Source: Isoetes taiwanensis | Lineage: Eukaryota; Streptophyta; Lycopodiopsida; Isoetales; Isoetaceae | Direction: 5' to 3' | DNA: 64,000 bases | Assembly (NCBI GenBank): GCA_021234155.1 | Contig: JAJEKV010000025.1 | Location: 4,761,823-4,825,822 of the forward strand | In this document: in pieces, positions 60,287-64,000 of the stretch | Position numbering within the stretch: the first letter of the stretch is position 1 | How the letters are laid out: each line of letters begins with the position of its first letter | The notes under the pieces: generated by a model | What the model saw: the letters and a program-made list of their open reading frames with translations, nothing else | Told to the model about the DNA's origin: nothing | Databases searched by the model: none | Program-made: the position numbers and the translations under genes

Positions 60287-60744
60287 CTATATTTTGTTGA
60301 ATATATCATGAGTTCTAGCTATAGGGGATACAACATGTAAAGCTGGTGATGAAGTTTGAATAGATTTATTAATAGGTGATGATGGACTATCAATTATAGA
60401 TGAGTTTGGTGTTGGGCTTGAAAGTGGTATTTTATTTGGAGAAGTTTGCATTGGGTTAGAAGAAGAAATTGAATTCTGAATAAGTTTAGTCGTAGGGTGT
60501 GGACTTGATAATGAGCTGGATGATGCTGATATCGGGCTTGGAAGAAGAGCTTCAAGAGGGCATATGCATGAATATTTAGAACTTTGTTGGTTTCTCGTCT
60601 TATAGCTTCCTATATGTAAATCCATAAAATAGCCATTGCCTTGATACACTCTTATGCCATGCTCACCATTTTGAAATCTTGAATTTTGAGGGCCATGGTT
60701 GTGAAGATGCTAATAAACATTAGAAACAAGTTTGCAAACGCCAT
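60287..60744 (-). pseudogene. Small Ser/Pro-rich secreted-type ORF (copy B, second), one frameshift
   Basis: Paralogue of 18,828-19,295, nearly identical over residues 34-137. The hydrophobic start is present at 60,744, but cacc replaces cagtc near 60,664, shifting the frame between the signal peptide and the body. The C-terminus reads HVVSPIARTHDIFNKI then stop, and is probably the ancestral end because copy A has a small deletion there. The frameshift is at a CAG and may be a sequence error, in which case this would be an intact ~150-residue gene. Confidence 0.55.
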
Positions 60745-61636
60745 TATATCTACGAGGATAAACTAGAAAAGCACAATTCGCTTAGGATTATGTTCTTTTT
60801 GTACTAATAAAAGAGAGCTGATCATGGAAAGAACATGAGAGCTCTAAATAGCACCATCATGTAATTTTTATGGCAACAACACAAATATTTTCTAGTCTAG
60901 ACATATATAATTAAAAGAGCTTTTTAGAGGGCATATGCATGAACCATGGCCCTCAAAATTCAAGTTTCAAAAGGACATGACGTAAGAGGTATCAAGACAT
61001 ATATAATTAGAAGAGCTTCGTGGAGGGCATATGCATGACCTTTTTGAGAATTAGGGCCATTCCTTTGATCAAAGGAATTATTAATGGAATAATGTAGTTC
61101 GATGGATCTTACAAGTTGTACCCTGATCCGCTTTTCTTTTTTTTTTTTTTCATTTTGACAAATTTTGAAGTGCAAGTGTAGCATCCAAGCATCTTTTGCA
61201 AGAGTTCAAGTGCGTATTTGATGTATTGTATAATCGTGGTTCAAGTGCGCATTTGAAGTATTGTGTACATGTTAATGAGAGATATACGATGAAGACCTTT
61301 ATTGTCTTCATAAGCATCCTAATTTTACTTTTTTTGGGTAATGTAATTCATTATCCAACATTCTTAGAAAAAATCGAAAAATCCTTCTAATCGAAATGAA
61401 CACATTTATGTTTATGAGTTCGTAATTAAGTGAGTGAGAATTTGTGCAAATGCGAAAAAATGTTTGCCACATTTCCTCTATTATTTTTCTCTGCATCCTT
61501 TGGTTTGGGCATGTTTTTCCGAAGAAATTACTTTACAATTAATACCAGAGAACTAGAGCATTTGCTATTCAAAGATTACCAAGATAATACAAAACCAATG
61601 CCATTGAGGCTATATATTTGCACAAACCAAGATGTG
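60745..61636. other. Shared non-coding segment (copy B)
   Basis: Collinear with 19,296-20,164. No reading frame is conserved between the copies. Confidence 0.7.
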
Positions 61637-63206
61637 ATAACCAATTATTATCGACCATTGATTAATCAATTAATAACTACCATTGACATTAATTAACACA
61701 ACCAACTCCAACACATTTAAATTAAAACCCCCCCCTGGTTTGGGTGCATATTCACACCTGGGTGACCGCAACGAGCTCTGGATAGGCATATTCACCCCTT
61801 ATTCCTTAATCTACACCGCACGAAGTTCCTCGCTTGTGGGGTATGCAAGTACAAAATTTTGCTATAATTGTATAACAAGATTTGCAAAATACTATAAGAT
61901 TTCAAGCCAAATACTATATGGTGTTGATTTCGTGACGCAAAATACAATTATGAGGGCTCTCGCCTTCCCACGCCACCCCCCGGTGAATATGCACCCAAAC
62001 CAAAGGGGGTTTAAGGGGGATTTTAATTTTAAATGTGTTGGACCCAATGGTTGTGTTAATTAATGTCAATGGTAGTTATGTGTTGGTTGTTAATGTCAAT
62101 GGTTGTTATGTTGGTTGTTATGTGTTGGGGATTTAATTTTATATATTGGATGTTAATAGTTTGTGTTGCAAAATTTTGACTCCCTTCGGCCTTTAGGACG
62201 CCACCCCTCCCCCTGGTGACAAAAAATTTTAGAATTCAAACCAAAAACTAGAATTCATTTGAGGCTTTCGTAGCTTTTGAATTTCATCACAATAAAACAA
62301 ATAGAACATAAGTAAAGCTACCATAAAGATAGAGCATTGATCCCATTATTCTCAAAGTCATAAAGTTTGCAACACCCATATACAAACATTTTTCAACTGA
62401 ATTTAAAAGCAGCCTTTGTCCTCCAAGGATCTTGTGGTGAGAAACTAAAGTGGAAAACTTTTCTCGCTTGTTAGCACAAGGATCTAGAAGCCTTGAATTT
62501 GCTTAATAACGCCTCAAAATCTAAAAATGCATGGTAATTTTTGCAAGCTTCATTCGAGATGAGCCATAAAACAATATCCAATAGCTAACTCAGATTAATC
62601 ACCGTAGGATGTGAAAGCCTACCAAACCCGGCCGAAAAATTGCTGTTTAGCATACATAGCTTAACCAAACATATCCATATCATACACTTTATCAAAAGAT
62701 CTGAGAGTGCTTTCCAACGCAATAAAAAATCATCTCAAAACGAGGCTTTGGATCAAAAGTTATAATAAGAAATGTGTTGCCATTGAAACCGCAGACTACA
62801 CGCCCTTCAAGCCCCTTCATGTGCCCATTATGCACCACACACACAAAAAGAGGGCTTTTGTTGTGAGCCATTGGTTGTTGACCATTATGCACCACACGCA
62901 CAAAAAAGGGCTTTGTCAGGAGCCATTGGTTTTCAAGCCCTTCACGTGCCCATTATGCACCACACAAAAAAAAGAGGGCTTTTGTTGTGAGCCATTGGTT
63001 GTTGACCATTATGCACCACACGACAAAAAGGGCTTTTGTTGGGGAGCCATTGGTTGTGACCATCAAAAAAAAAAAATCAACGGCTCGTAAACGGTGCACT
63101 CTGACGACGCATTAGTATATCCATTCAATACATCACGAAATCATAAAACCTTAAATAAAAGCCGCATAAAAACACAAAAACGAAAACCCCTCATATTATG
63201 CTACAT
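61637..63206 (+). mobile_element. Element E3 (foldback plus long body) inserted in copy B
   Basis: Replaces about 40 bp of copy A (20,165-20,207). It opens with the foldback arms (61,650-61,758 and 61,981-62,165), then cttcggcctttaggacgccacc, gcaacacccatatacaaaca and gatgtgaaagcctacc, and ends with four copies of the gagccattggttgttgacc repeat (62,820-63,065) and cccctcatattatgctacata. E1 is the inverted relative. The frame at 62,707-63,090 is the repeat read through and is not a gene. Confidence 0.65.
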
Positions 63207-64000
63207 ATGGAAGACTAAGCAGCAAGTTGATGTCTTGAGATTTATGTCTTTAAATGACGAAAACAAAAAAGAGCTTTTCTAAATTATAAGAGATATGCTT
63301 TGTAATTGGAGGTGTTATTTGTTTTCGACTACATTGTTGAAAATATATTGGTGGTATTGACCTAACAACTTTTAAGTATATAATTGTTCACGCATGCTTA
63401 ATTTGGTATAGGATTTTTTGGGATTTAATAATATGAGAAGGATTTAAGGTCCATCTTTAGTGTTTTCAACAACATTATTGATACGGACAAACACAATATG
63501 CATATACACATGGTAACTAATGATGCATATTGTACAATCATAATGCATATAGACATAGTTTCTAATCATAAATGTTGTACTACATTCTTGAAATAATGTG
63601 ATTATGTCAAAAGTTCATTGAAGTAGCGTTCTTTGGGTGGTAATGTCTCGGCACACATTTACTATAAATACACAACCTCTACTTATGTGCAAAAGAAAGG
63701 ACTACTTTCAAGGTAATAAAAATTGTTGTTAAGTTCAAGCTTAATTAGGTGAACCTTACATGTAGCAATTATATAAAATCGGAGCACCCATATAAACCAT
63801 TTACTACAATGACTCTTCATTCCTGTGTTCAATACTTTCATATAGAAGCTAATGTCCTACTCGAATCTTACTTTTTGTTTGTATGTTTAAATATGTAAAT
63901 ACCACATGTCCTTCGTCTTTTATATATAACTGCAAGGGTTGAATCCCATAACCTATGTGGGCAAAGATACAATGACCATTTCAATGTATTTTGTAAGTTT
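63207..64000. other. Shared flank (copy B), running off the window
   Basis: 63,207-63,420 matches 20,208-20,428 and 63,421-64,000 matches 25,732-26,320, so this is the uninterrupted form of the site that holds the 5.3 kb aldo-keto reductase block in copy A. Confidence 0.85.

Noticed and set aside
62707-63090. 127-residue open frame
   Set aside because: It is the ~60 bp tandem repeat of E3 read through; the inverted relative at 26.5 kb has a different repeat number and frame.

Overview
This is nuclear DNA of a land plant. The evidence is a plant-type aldo-keto reductase split by GT-AG introns, a fragment of a PAN-domain receptor-like kinase, a decayed pentatricopeptide-repeat (PPR) gene, and L1-type and RTE-like LINEs. 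Most of the window is AT-rich, repeat-dominated sequence; the RTE-like LINEs are GC-richer. I cannot name the species. There is no bacterial, organellar, rRNA or CRISPR content.

The window is essentially two copies of one large segment. Copy A spans about 1-26,360 and copy B about 40,760-64,000. In both, the order is: a tandem array of ~2.5 kb units; a unique-looking ~1.3 kb segment; a small Ser/Pro-rich ORF on the minus strand; a ~1 kb repeat family; a 5'-truncated L1 LINE; a leftover piece of the 2.5 kb unit containing a LINE 3' end; a second copy of the small ORF; and shared flanking DNA. The copies differ by clean insertions. A only: 6,151-10,724 (unidentified), an extra tandem copy of the ~1 kb family, and 20,430-25,732 (holding the aldo-keto reductase). 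B only: 49,681-51,935 (RTE-like LINE), 57,812-60,190 (mobile element carrying a PPR fragment) and 61,637-63,206 (a related element).

Between the copies (26,363-40,758) lie: an inverted relative of the 61.6-63.2 kb element with long foldback arms; a dispersed copy of the ~1 kb family fused to the receptor-kinase fragment; several minisatellites, including an array of a near-perfect 16-bp palindrome; a tRNA-like promoter; and a longer RTE-like LINE (endonuclease and reverse transcriptase) on the minus strand.

The only gene that looks close to functional is the aldo-keto reductase at about 22.3-24.1 kb. Its 5' half is also present as a tandem partial duplicate at 20.8-22.0 kb. All four catalytic tetrad positions can be found across the two copies.

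Almost every coding region is broken by small changes. Comparison of paralogous copies shows that many of these fall at CAG/CTG trinucleotides. I suspect residual base-calling error at CHG-methylated cytosines in a long-read assembly, so the pseudogene calls below may partly reflect data quality rather than biology. The strongest candidate for something undescribed is the tandemly repeated unit with a Pro-rich then Gly-rich reading frame, together with the linked family of small, signal-peptide-bearing Ser/Pro-rich ORFs.
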